Below are positions 1-5,737 of a stretch of 6,354 nt of DNA, piece after piece. A program made the translations under genes and the position numbers. This stretch comes from Desulfovibrionales bacterium GWA2_65_9 (GTDB taxonomy: Bacteria; Desulfobacterota; Desulfovibrionia; Desulfovibrionales; Desulfovibrionaceae). The notes under the pieces were generated by a model. The model was given only the letters and a program-made list of their open reading frames with translations. It had not been told where the DNA came from and did no database searches. The first letter of the stretch is position 1. Each line of letters starts with the position of its first letter. The stretch spans positions 11,424-17,777 of the forward strand of contig MGTN01000161.1 in NCBI GenBank assembly GCA_001799475.1, written 5' to 3'.

Positions 1-636
1 CTCCAGGTCGGCCACGCCCACCAGGGCCGGGATGCCCAGCGTCCGGGCCATGATGCCGGTGTGCGAGGTCTTGCCGCCCTGGGCCGTGGCAAAGCCCATG
101 ATCTTGGAGACTTCGAGCGCCACGGTGTCGGCCGGGGTCAGGTCGTGGGCCATGATGATGACCCGGCCCTCCACGGCCAGAAGTTCGTGCACAGTGCCCA
201 GCAGCTGCGCCATGACGCGGTCGCTCATGACGCGCACGTCCTGCAGGCGCTCGCGGATGTACAGGTCGTCGAGCACGCCAAAGGCCTTCTCCAACTCGGC
301 CACGGCCTTTTCCAGCGCCCACTCGGCGTTGACGCCGAGGTCGCGGATGCACTTGGCTGCGGCCCCGGCGAGCTTGGGATCCTTCAGGATCATCAGGTGC
401 GAGTCGAGGATGTGCTTGTGTTCCTTGAGCTCGGGCGGGATGCGGTCGCGGGCGGCGGCCAGCTCGGCCTCCACGCTGGCAAAGGCCTCGCGCAGGCGGG
501 CCTCCTCCTCGGCCACCAGGGCGGGCTGGATGGTCTGGCGCGGCAGCTCGGAGCGGTGCCTGCGGTTGACGAACACGGCCTTGCCAATGGCGAAGCCCGT
601 GGACACCGATATGCCGCGAATGATGACTCTGGCCAC
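1..636 (-). CDS. ptsI: Phosphoenolpyruvate-protein phosphotransferase (PTS Enzyme I), N-terminal part, cut by window edge
   Basis: Cytoplasmic Enzyme I takes the phosphate from phosphoenolpyruvate onto a histidine and passes it to HPr, the first step of the PTS relay. The visible 212 residues open with MARVIIRGISVSTGFAIGKA, typical of the family. A mostly helical stretch follows (about residues 40-150), matching the HPr-binding part. The swivelling phosphohistidine domain carries GGKTSHTGIMAR, whose His192 (bases 61-63) aligns with the active-site His189 of the E. coli enzyme. The reading frame is still open at base 1, so the PEP-binding barrel (over half of a usual 570-590 residue protein) lies outside. 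The GTG start at 636-634 shares its G with the TAG stop of ptsH and has a GGGGAG ribosome binding site 5 bases upstream, which argues for translational coupling with HPr. The identification is very secure. Confidence 0.96.
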   Translation of the reverse strand, partial: MARVIIRGISVSTGFAIGKAVFVNRRHRSELPRQTIQPALVAEEEARLREAFASVEAELAAARDRIPPELKEHKHILDSHLMILKDPKLAGAAAKCIRDLGVNAEWALEKAVAELEKAFGVLDDLYIRERLQDVRVMSDRVMAQLLGTVHELLAVEGRVIIMAHDLTPADTVALEVSKIMGFATAQGGKTSHTGIMARTLGIPALVGVADLE

Positions 637-950
637 TATTTCTCCCCGAACTTGGCGGCGAACAGCTCCATCAGGCGGTCCACGGCCTGGGCCGCGTCCG
701 AGCCGCTGGCCCGGATCTCAAGGGTGCTGCCCATGCCCGCCGAGAGCGTCAGGATGTCCAGGATGCTCTTGGCGTCCACGCTTTGTCCCTGGCCCGCGAT
801 GCTGATCTGGGCGGCAAAGGCCTGGGCCTCGCGGGCGATCTGGCTGGCCGGGCGCGCATGCAGGCCGAGCTGGTTGGTCACCAGCACCTGCCGCACGCAC
901 TGCTCTCCGGCAGCGGCGCCTGAATCCATATATGCACTCGTTTCCGACAT
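636..950 (-). CDS. ptsH: Phosphocarrier protein HPr
   Basis: HPr is the small cytoplasmic carrier that receives phosphate from Enzyme I and hands it to IIA proteins. The conserved phosphorylation motif GLHARPAS holds the active histidine (His31 with this start, bases 858-860). A second motif, DAKSILDILTLSAG, holds Ser62, at the position of the regulatory Ser46 phosphorylated by HPr kinase in Firmicutes and some proteobacteria. The ATG at 950 gives 104 residues, about 16 more than usual before the active histidine, and it has no clear ribosome binding site. A GTG at 896 (codon 19) is preceded by GGAGAG at 6 bases and would give an ordinary 86-residue HPr with the histidine at 13. The true start is therefore uncertain. 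The gene follows the IID gene and its stop overlaps the ptsI start. Function is certain; only the N-terminus is open. Confidence 0.95.
   Translation of the reverse strand: MSETSAYMDSGAAAGEQCVRQVLVTNQLGLHARPASQIAREAQAFAAQISIAGQGQSVDAKSILDILTLSAGMGSTLEIRASGSDAAQAVDRLMELFAAKFGEK
642..647 (-). promoter_or_regulatory. Ribosome binding site of ptsI
   Basis: GGGGAG on the minus strand lies 5 bases before the GTG start of ptsI, inside the last codons of ptsH. It supports the GTG start that overlaps the ptsH stop by one base. Confidence 0.7.
903..908 (-). promoter_or_regulatory. Possible ribosome binding site for a shorter HPr starting at GTG 896
   Basis: GGAGAG lies 6 bases before the in-frame GTG codon at 896-894. 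It is a better match to a ribosome binding site than anything before the ATG at 950, and it decides between a normal-length HPr and a 104-residue form. Confidence 0.45.
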
Positions 951-984
951 TATCCAACCGTATTTCAGTGCGCCCGGGGCGGCT

Positions 985-1788
985 TCAAGGAAGGCCCACG
1001 GGGATGCCGCCGCTGGCGCGTTGCATGAGCCAGGGGATGGCGGAAAGCGCCCACAGGACCACCCCGGCCACCACCCACCGGGGCAGTATGGGCCGCAGGG
1101 TCAGGACCCCAGCCAATCCGAGGGCGCCGATGCCCCAGGCCCAGGACACGAAGTCCCTGGCCGGGAACAGCTGCGCCCACAAGACCAGGAGCAGCGCGGC
1201 ATTGAGGAACTTGATGCGCCGTCCCCAGTTGATGAGATCCCAGTTCTTGAGGGCGCCGAGGAAGCTGAAGCCCCTGCGGAGACCCCCAAGAAAAGTGTAC
1301 ACACGAAAGACTTGCAATCCAAGAAAAAAGAAAATGCCGATTCCGAGCGGCAGGGCGCGCATGCCCGCCAGCAGCAGGCTGGTGCTGGCCAGCGCCCAGA
1401 AGATGAGCAGGCTGCCGGCGAAGACGGAGTCGCCGACGGCGGACAGGGTGTAGCTGGTGGTGTTCTTGACCTTTTCCAGGGCGTCGGGCGGCAACCTGCG
1501 GCCCGCGATGTCCGCCTCCACGGCCAGGAAGATGCCCACCAGGCAGGGCACCCAGAAGGGGTGCGAACTGAAGTGCCGGGCGTAGCGCTTGAGCGCCTGC
1601 TCCCGGGCTGCGTTCTCCTTGTGGATGACCCACAGCCCCGGCTGCATGGCGTAGAGGATGCCCACGCTCATGAGCCCGCGCGGGTTCATGGACGCGCCCA
1701 CCAGATAGGTGCGCAAGAAGCAGCGCAGGTAGGCCTTGCCGCGCTCGGTCCAGAAGCCCTGGATTGCTTTCTTGTCAACGGCGGCCAC
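985..1788 (-). CDS. PTS mannose/fructose/sorbose-family IID component (EIID-like)
   Basis: This is a membrane subunit of the mannose class of PTS permeases, which normally works with IIC and is fed by IIA and IIB. The protein has 267 residues, close to the roughly 270-285 usual for IID. Family features seen are a basic amphipathic N-terminus (residues 13-35), LYAMQPGLW (45-53), a HPFWVPCLVGIFLAVEADIA stretch (76-95), the hallmark GDSVF (119-123) and hydrophobic segments at about 125-142, 147-160, 197-208, 215-230 and 238-254. The GTG start lies one base after the bioB stop; the ribosome binding site is weak (AGGG, about 8 bases away), so re-initiation after bioB is likely. No IIC, IIA or IIB gene is present in the window, so either the partners are encoded elsewhere or this IID acts in a non-transport role. 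Family is secure; the sugar is unknown. Confidence 0.88.
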   Translation of the reverse strand: MAAVDKKAIQGFWTERGKAYLRCFLRTYLVGASMNPRGLMSVGILYAMQPGLWVIHKENAAREQALKRYARHFSSHPFWVPCLVGIFLAVEADIAGRRLPPDALEKVKNTTSYTLSAVGDSVFAGSLLIFWALASTSLLLAGMRALPLGIGIFFFLGLQVFRVYTFLGGLRRGFSFLGALKNWDLINWGRRIKFLNAALLLVLWAQLFPARDFVSWAWGIGALGLAGVLTLRPILPRWVVAGVVLWALSAIPWLMQRASGGIPVGLP

Positions 1789-1789
1789 G

Positions 1790-2878
1790 TCAGCGGCCCT
1801 GCCCGGGATTGGGGGTGGGCGTGGGCGTCAGACCCAGCTCCCGCGCCAGGGCCAGGTCGGCCTCGGCCGGGGAGCCTTTGAGGGTCAGGTAGTCACCGAT
1901 CATCAGTCCGCTTATGCCGGAGCGGAACAGCTCGCGCATGCCCTCTCCCTCTGGGGCGGGCGCAGCCGAACCGAACACTGCGCTGCGCCCGCCGCACACG
2001 CGCAGGTTGGCGCGCGGCAGCATGAGCCGCAGCAGCGCCAGGATGCCCAGGGCCTCAGCCTGCGAGAGTACGGGTCGGTGCTCCAGGCGCGTGCCTGGGA
2101 TGGGCACCAGGAAATTCACGGGCACGTTGGCGACGCCCAGCTCCAGCAGGGTCTGGCCCAGCTCCGCGCGCTCGTCCCAGCTCTCGCCCAGGCCGAAGAT
2201 GCCGCCGCAGCAGACGAAGAGCCCGGCCGCAAGGGCCAGGCGCACGGCCTCGACATCCTCGTCGTAGCTGTGCGTGGTGCAGATCTGGGGGAAGAAGCTT
2301 CTGGCCGTCTCCAGGTTGTGGTGCACGCCCGAGAGCCCGGCGTCCACCAGCCAGGCCAGGCGCTCGGCCCCAAGCAGGCCCACGGACACGTCGGCGTAGA
2401 GCCCGGTGCCGCGCACCAGGCGCACGGCCAGAAGCAGGCGCGCGAAGTCGTCAGCATTGAGGGCCAGCCCGCTGGTCACGATGCCGAAGCGCGAGGCCCC
2501 GCGCGCGCGGGCGGCCAGGGCCGCCTGCTCGATCTGGCCGGGGTCCAGGAAGGCGTGGCGCGGGTTTGCTGTCTTGTGGTGGCCGGACTGGGCGCAGAAG
2601 GCGCAGTCCTCGGTGCAGCCGCCGCTCTTGGCGTTGACGATGGCGCAGAGGTGCAGGTCGGTGTTGAAATTTCTGCGGCGCACGGCCCGCGCGCCCGCCA
2701 GCAGGCGGCCGAAGGCTTCATTGGGTGTGGCCGTCCCTGTCCCTGGGGCCGCCCCGGAGGCCGCCCCGGAGGCTGCGGCAGAGAGCACGGCCGTCAGCGC
2801 CGCCCCATCCAGGGGGCGGTTGTCCAGGGCCAGGACGATGGCCCGGTCCAGTTCAGCCGTTGTGCCCAAGGCGCTCAT
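1790..2878 (-). CDS. bioB: Biotin synthase (radical SAM), probable anaerobe-type (Type II) enzyme
   Basis: BioB inserts sulfur into dethiobiotin to make biotin, the last step of the pathway. The 362-residue protein has the radical-SAM motif CTEDCAFC (Cys88, Cys92, Cys95), then HHNLETA (186-192), CTTHSY (200-205), CCGGIFGLGE (223-232) and VCGGR (294-298). Relative to E. coli BioB, the [2Fe-2S] ligands Cys188 and Arg260 are matched by Cys223 and Arg298, but the Cys97 and Cys128 positions are Gly132 and Asp163. Extra cysteines sit at 78 (LHLCAIVNAKSG), 200, 224 and 295. This fits the Type II enzymes known from obligate anaerobes, which carry a different auxiliary cluster. Residues 33-52 form an Ala/Gly/Ser-rich insertion. 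ATG 2878 lies inside rsmI (26-base overlap) and has AAGGA at 5 bases. No other biotin gene is in the window. Confidence 0.95.
   Translation of the reverse strand: MSALGTTAELDRAIVLALDNRPLDGAALTAVLSAAASGAASGAAPGTGTATPNEAFGRLLAGARAVRRRNFNTDLHLCAIVNAKSGGCTEDCAFCAQSGHHKTANPRHAFLDPGQIEQAALAARARGASRFGIVTSGLALNADDFARLLLAVRLVRGTGLYADVSVGLLGAERLAWLVDAGLSGVHHNLETARSFFPQICTTHSYDEDVEAVRLALAAGLFVCCGGIFGLGESWDERAELGQTLLELGVANVPVNFLVPIPGTRLEHRPVLSQAEALGILALLRLMLPRANLRVCGGRSAVFGSAAPAPEGEGMRELFRSGISGLMIGDYLTLKGSPAEADLALARELGLTPTPTPNPGQGR
2748..2771 (-). repeat. 12-base in-frame tandem repeat in bioB
   Basis: Two exact copies of a 12-base unit (plus-strand gccgccccggag at 2748-2759 and 2760-2771) add Ser-Gly-Ala-Ala twice to the N-terminal part of BioB, ahead of the radical-SAM motif. 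It looks like a recent slippage expansion in a tolerant linker. Confidence 0.85.
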
Positions 2879-3749
2879 AGATTTCCTTCACGCTTAAGCC
2901 CGGCACGCGCAGGGCCACGCGCCTGGCCACTTCGCGGGGCTTGCCGCCGCGCGCCTTTTCTTCGGTCATGATGGCTTCCAGGTCCGGCCCTGCGGCGCTG
3001 GCCGGGTCAGGGCCGCCCAGGGGCTCCGGCCCCCCCAGAGGTGTTGGCCCGATGACCACGGTGATCTCGCCCAGCACGTCCAGGTTCGCATCTTGAAGCC
3101 GCCCCAGCCGGCCCAGGATAAACTCCTCGTAGACCTTGGTCAATTCGCGGCACAGGGCGAACTCGCGGTCGCCCAGCAGCTCTGCCGCCAGGGCCAGGGT
3201 GGCCGCCAGGCGGTCCTTGCGCTCAAAGAAGACCAGGGTCGCGCCCGTGGCCGCGTGCCGGGCCAGCAGTTTTTTGGCCTGGCCCTTCTGGCGCGGCAGA
3301 AAGCCCAGAAAGGTGTACGGCGCGGGCGGCAGGCCGCAGGCCGAGAGCGCCACCACCGGGGCCGAGGGCCCGGGCACCGAGGTCACGCGGAAGCCGGACT
3401 CGCGGCAGGCGCGGGCCAGGCGAAAGCCGGGGTCCGAGAGCACCGGGGTCCCGGCGTCGCTGATGAGCGCCACGGCCTGGCCCTGGCGGAGCATCTCCAG
3501 CACCTGCGGGACGCGCCCAATCTCGTTGTGCTCGTGCAGGCTGAAGAAGCCGGGCCTGGCGCGGGTGATTGAGAGCCGCCGGAAGAACAGCCCGGCGCGG
3601 CGGGTGTCCTCGGCCAGCACGGCGTCGGCGCGGGTCAGCACGTCGCGGGCGCGCGGCGAGAGGTCGGCGTCGTTGCCGATGGGCGTGGCCACCAGGTACA
3701 GGCCGGGGGCCAGCTGCGCGGTCGGGGAATCGGTGCTGGCCGGGCTCAA
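2853..3749 (-). CDS. rsmI: 16S rRNA (cytidine1402-2'-O)-methyltransferase RsmI
   Basis: RsmI uses S-adenosylmethionine to methylate the ribose of C1402 in the decoding centre of 16S rRNA. It belongs to the tetrapyrrole-methylase fold. Seen in order are LYLVATPIGN (residues 17-26), EDTRR (47-51), HEHN (72-75), SDAGTPVLSDPG (97-108), VPGPSA (125-130) and a C-terminal helical part ending VKEIYERLG (287-295). The last part resembles the small C-terminal domain of the family. The length of 298 residues compares with 286 in E. coli. I chose the TTG start at 3749 because it overlaps the HD-gene stop as TTGA, and no ATG or GTG occurs between there and the conserved LYLVATPIGN. The ribosome binding site is weak (GCGGA, 6 bases away). 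Residues 237-249 form a Pro/Gly linker with a repeated PLGGP. The gene sits between the HD gene and bioB in one run. Confidence 0.95.
   Translation of the reverse strand: MSPASTDSPTAQLAPGLYLVATPIGNDADLSPRARDVLTRADAVLAEDTRRAGLFFRRLSITRARPGFFSLHEHNEIGRVPQVLEMLRQGQAVALISDAGTPVLSDPGFRLARACRESGFRVTSVPGPSAPVVALSACGLPPAPYTFLGFLPRQKGQAKKLLARHAATGATLVFFERKDRLAATLALAAELLGDREFALCRELTKVYEEFILGRLGRLQDANLDVLGEITVVIGPTPLGGPEPLGGPDPASAAGPDLEAIMTEEKARGGKPREVARRVALRVPGLSVKEIYERLGHNG
2884..2888 (-). promoter_or_regulatory. Ribosome binding site of bioB inside rsmI
   Basis: AAGGA lies 5 bases before the bioB ATG, within the last coding stretch of rsmI. It fixes the bioB start and explains how bioB can be translated despite overlapping the end of rsmI by 26 bases. 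Confidence 0.7.
3003..3041 (-). repeat. Pro/Gly-rich repeated linker in RsmI
   Basis: The coding sequence for residues 237-249 reads PLGGPEPLGGPDP, a short duplicated unit joining the catalytic region to the small C-terminal domain. Such linkers expand easily by slippage in GC-rich DNA. Confidence 0.7.
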
Positions 3750-5002
3750 TCGAAGTCCGCCAGAAGCGCGCCCACCTGGATGCCCATGACCTCGGGCCGA
3801 TGCTCGTACATCTGCCGGATGCGCCAGCGGGCCTGGTGCAGCTGCTCGTTGTTGATGCCGTTGCGCAGGGCCGTGTCGGCCTCGATGAAGGCGGCCAGGC
3901 GGTCGCACATCTTGAGCAGCGGGCCGTCCTTGGGGTCCAGCTCGTCGCGGTTCTTGGGGCCGCGCAGGTCGTCTTCGGTGACGTGCCGGATCTGTAGCCC
4001 GCCGGGGCCGTCCTCGACCACCGTGGCGATGAACTCCGAGCCCACGGCCAGGCCCAGCAGGTAGCTCAGGCGCTCGGCCAGGTCCGCGCAGCCGCCGTTG
4101 CGCAGGGGGGCCAGCAGCCGGTTCTCCAGTTCCTGGTTCTCGTAGGCCTTGATGAGTTCGCCGATGGCGGCGTCGGAGGACTTGACCGGCGAGATGATGT
4201 CGCGCGTCAGGAGCTCGGGCAGGTCGTGGAACAGGCCGGTGAAGAAGTTGTTGTGGCGCCGGGCGCGGCAGGCCTCGGCCTCGACGCTGAAGAACCAGGA
4301 ATAGGCCGCCACCAGGAACATGTGGCCGAGCACCGTGGTCTCGGGCACGCGCGGGGTCTGCGACCAGCGCTTCTGGAAGCGCAGCTGGCCTGCGCGCGCG
4401 GCGAAGCGGGCGAACTCGTTGTCTCCGGCCAAAAGCTCGCTCACCCCGGGGATGTCCGTCAGGCCCTGGAGCCGCGAGACGAAGCTGTGCTCGATCTCCG
4501 GCATCTCCTCGTCGTGCGCGTTGAAGGGCTTGAGCAGCCGGAACTCGGAGTACGAGGCGTAGAGGTGCGCGGCCATGAGGATGCGCCGAGCCGGGGTCTT
4601 TTCCTCGGGTTCCATCAGGGCGGCGGTCATGCGCGCCCAGAAGTCCTCGCCCAGCGGGGCCAGCCGGGGTTTGAGCTGCGGCAGCACCCACTGGGTGAGC
4701 TTCTGGTAGTCCTCGCGGTTGGCCTTGATCTTGTAGAACACCGGCGGCTTGATGTCGGTGATGACCAGGCGGTAGAAGTAGTCGAAGAGCCCGCCCTCGA
4801 TGGTCTCCTCCACCAGGTCCAGGCGCTCCTGCAAGGGCATGTCCTTGGTCACGCGGGAGAGCAGCATCCAGGCCACGATCATCTTGTGGGCCTGCTTGTC
4901 CACCTCCATGAGCTCCATGGGCCGCAGCCGGTCGTTCCAGCGCTTCATGAACGCGCCGGAGAACACCAGCTGCAAGAGGCTCTTGCGGATCACTGTGGCC
5001 AT
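3746..5002 (-). CDS. HD-domain phosphohydrolase, YfbR-like, with a degenerate N-terminal HD-like half
   Basis: This is a probable metal-dependent phosphohydrolase of 418 residues, about twice the roughly 200 of E. coli YfbR, a 5'-deoxynucleotidase. The C-terminal half carries what looks like a full HD site: KRW (211-213), His227, LFHDLPELLTRD (257-268, with His259, Asp260 and Glu263), SPVK (271-274) and CDRLAAF (366-372, with Asp367). Spacing from Trp213 to His227 matches YfbR. The N-terminal half repeats the pattern (KRW 20-22, His39, GLFDYFYRLVITDIKPPV 71-88) but has Asp-Tyr in place of His-Asp, so it is probably not catalytic. No signal peptide or membrane segment is seen. The ATG at 5002 has AAAGGAG 6 bases upstream. 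It is the first gene of the six-gene run and overlaps rsmI by 4 bases. The substrate cannot be told from sequence. Confidence 0.85.
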   Translation of the reverse strand: MATVIRKSLLQLVFSGAFMKRWNDRLRPMELMEVDKQAHKMIVAWMLLSRVTKDMPLQERLDLVEETIEGGLFDYFYRLVITDIKPPVFYKIKANREDYQKLTQWVLPQLKPRLAPLGEDFWARMTAALMEPEEKTPARRILMAAHLYASYSEFRLLKPFNAHDEEMPEIEHSFVSRLQGLTDIPGVSELLAGDNEFARFAARAGQLRFQKRWSQTPRVPETTVLGHMFLVAAYSWFFSVEAEACRARRHNNFFTGLFHDLPELLTRDIISPVKSSDAAIGELIKAYENQELENRLLAPLRNGGCADLAERLSYLLGLAVGSEFIATVVEDGPGGLQIRHVTEDDLRGPKNRDELDPKDGPLLKMCDRLAAFIEADTALRNGINNEQLHQARWRIRQMYEHRPEVMGIQVGALLADFD

Positions 5003-5008
5003 GCGGGT

Positions 5009-5015
5009 CTCCTTT
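5009..5015 (-). promoter_or_regulatory. Strong ribosome binding site of the HD-domain gene
   Basis: AAAGGAG lies 6 bases before the ATG at 5002, a near-ideal match and spacing. It sets the start of the HD gene and marks the head of the six-gene run. Confidence 0.8.
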
Positions 5016-5034
5016 GGATCGTCTCAAACGCTCA

Positions 5035-5064
5035 AGTCTAGCGTGCTTCCCTGGTTCCCGGCAA
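5035..5064 (-). promoter_or_regulatory. Candidate sigma-70-type promoter for the six-gene run
   Basis: On the minus strand TTGCCG (5059-5064) and TAGACT (5035-5040) are 18 bases apart, each matching 4 of 6 consensus bases. It lies in the only long gap (5003-5090) and would start transcription about 25 bases before the HD-gene ATG. Reading by eye only; the match is modest. No convincing terminator (stem plus T-run) was seen after the DJ-1 gene, so read-through from the upstream pair is possible. Confidence 0.35.
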
Positions 5065-5090
5065 GGGCTGGGCCTGCCCCAAGGCGGCGG

Positions 5091-5726
5091 CTACTCTTGG
5101 GCGACAGAGCGCATCAACTGGAAAAAATATTGAGAATCATTGAGCTTGTGCAGATTGTACCAGGCGGAAAGGGTCTCTTCCGAGAAGACGTCCAGCCTTT
5201 TGATGATCTGCGCGGCGAATTCCAGAGGCGAGGTTCCGCTGGCGGTGATGAGATCACCGTCCGTGACCGCAGGCTGGGCTTGGTAGAACCGCTCGCCCTT
5301 GTACGCCGTGCATACCTGCTTCAGGAAGCCGAGATCATTGCTGGTGTGTGGCCTGGAATCCAGAATGCCGGCAGCGGCCAGGGCCAGGGTCGCGCCGCAG
5401 ATGGCCGCCACGGGCACGCCAGCGGCCAGAAACTCCCTGGCCTTGTCGAGCACCGGCGCGTGGCTGGGTTCAAGCCAGGTCTCGCCGCCAGGCAGGAGCA
5501 GCAGCGCCCCGTCCCGGACATCCACCTCTTCCACCGTGAGATCGGGCAGGACGCGCAGCCCGCCCATGGTCGTGACGGGCTCCTTGCTCAGGGCGAAGGT
5601 TTTCACCCCCAGCGTTGGGGCGCCCTTGCGGAAAAAACGCCCGCTGTTCAGTTCGGCCAAGGCATACCCAGGCTCCCAGTCGGCCAAGGTGTCGAGGACG
5701 TACAGATAGACGACCCGCTGCTGCAC
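5091..5726 (-). CDS. DJ-1/PfpI-family protein (class I glutamine amidotransferase-like)
   Basis: The 211-residue protein has the flavodoxin-like fold pattern of the DJ-1/ThiJ/PfpI superfamily. That superfamily includes glyoxalases, deglycase-like proteins, chaperones and proteases, so the exact activity is open. Seen are an N-terminal strand VVYLYVLD (5-12), Glu18 in DWEPGYALAEL (a conserved acid of the family), LLLLPGGE (75-82), the nucleophile elbow AAICGATLALA with Cys110 (bases 5397-5399), HTSND (127-131) and DLITASGTSPLEFA (158-171). A C-terminal helical tail of about 40 residues follows. No signal peptide is seen, so it is probably cytoplasmic. The GTG start at 5726 has AGGAGG 5 bases upstream, and that site overlaps the stop codon of the preceding methyltransferase gene, which suggests coupled translation. 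Family placement is firm; the function is not. Confidence 0.88.
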   Translation of the reverse strand: MQQRVVYLYVLDTLADWEPGYALAELNSGRFFRKGAPTLGVKTFALSKEPVTTMGGLRVLPDLTVEEVDVRDGALLLLPGGETWLEPSHAPVLDKAREFLAAGVPVAAICGATLALAAAGILDSRPHTSNDLGFLKQVCTAYKGERFYQAQPAVTDGDLITASGTSPLEFAAQIIKRLDVFSEETLSAWYNLHKLNDSQYFFQLMRSVAQE

Positions 5727-5731
5727 CGTCC

Positions 5732-5737
5732 CCTCCT
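5732..5737 (-). promoter_or_regulatory. Ribosome binding site of the DJ-1 gene overlapping the upstream stop codon
   Basis: AGGAGG lies 5 bases before the GTG start at 5726 and shares bases with the TAG stop (5736-5738) of the RNA methyltransferase gene. Ribosomes finishing the upstream gene would sit on this site. Confidence 0.8.

Noticed and set aside
1318..1336. T-rich run in the IID coding strand as a programmed frameshift site
   Set aside because: The frame continues uninterrupted as a normal IID on both sides, and no alternative frame product makes sense.
61..1881. A 606-codon open frame on the plus strand
   Set aside because: It runs opposite to ptsI, ptsH and the IID gene, all of which have clear family motifs. 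Long antisense frames are expected in GC-rich coding DNA, and its translation shows no recognisable domain and a biased Gly/Ala/Gln/His composition.
1736..2971. A 411-codon open frame on the plus strand
   Set aside because: It is antisense to bioB, with no known motifs and the composition of a GC-driven shadow frame.
3750..5027. Extension of the rsmI frame to a 724-codon frame reaching upstream across the HD gene
   Set aside because: The extra part is a different frame of the HD gene, is rich in Arg, Pro, Gly and Ala, and shows no domain. RsmI is complete from the TTG at 3749.
4226..5041. A 271-codon open frame on the plus strand
   Set aside because: It is antisense to the HD gene, which has full HD motifs and a strong ribosome binding site; the plus-strand translation has no recognisable features.
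5055..5085. Inverted-repeat-like sequence after the DJ-1 stop as a terminator
   Set aside because: Only the outer four bases pair well (GGCA with TGCC), the inner arms mismatch, and no T-run follows on the minus strand.
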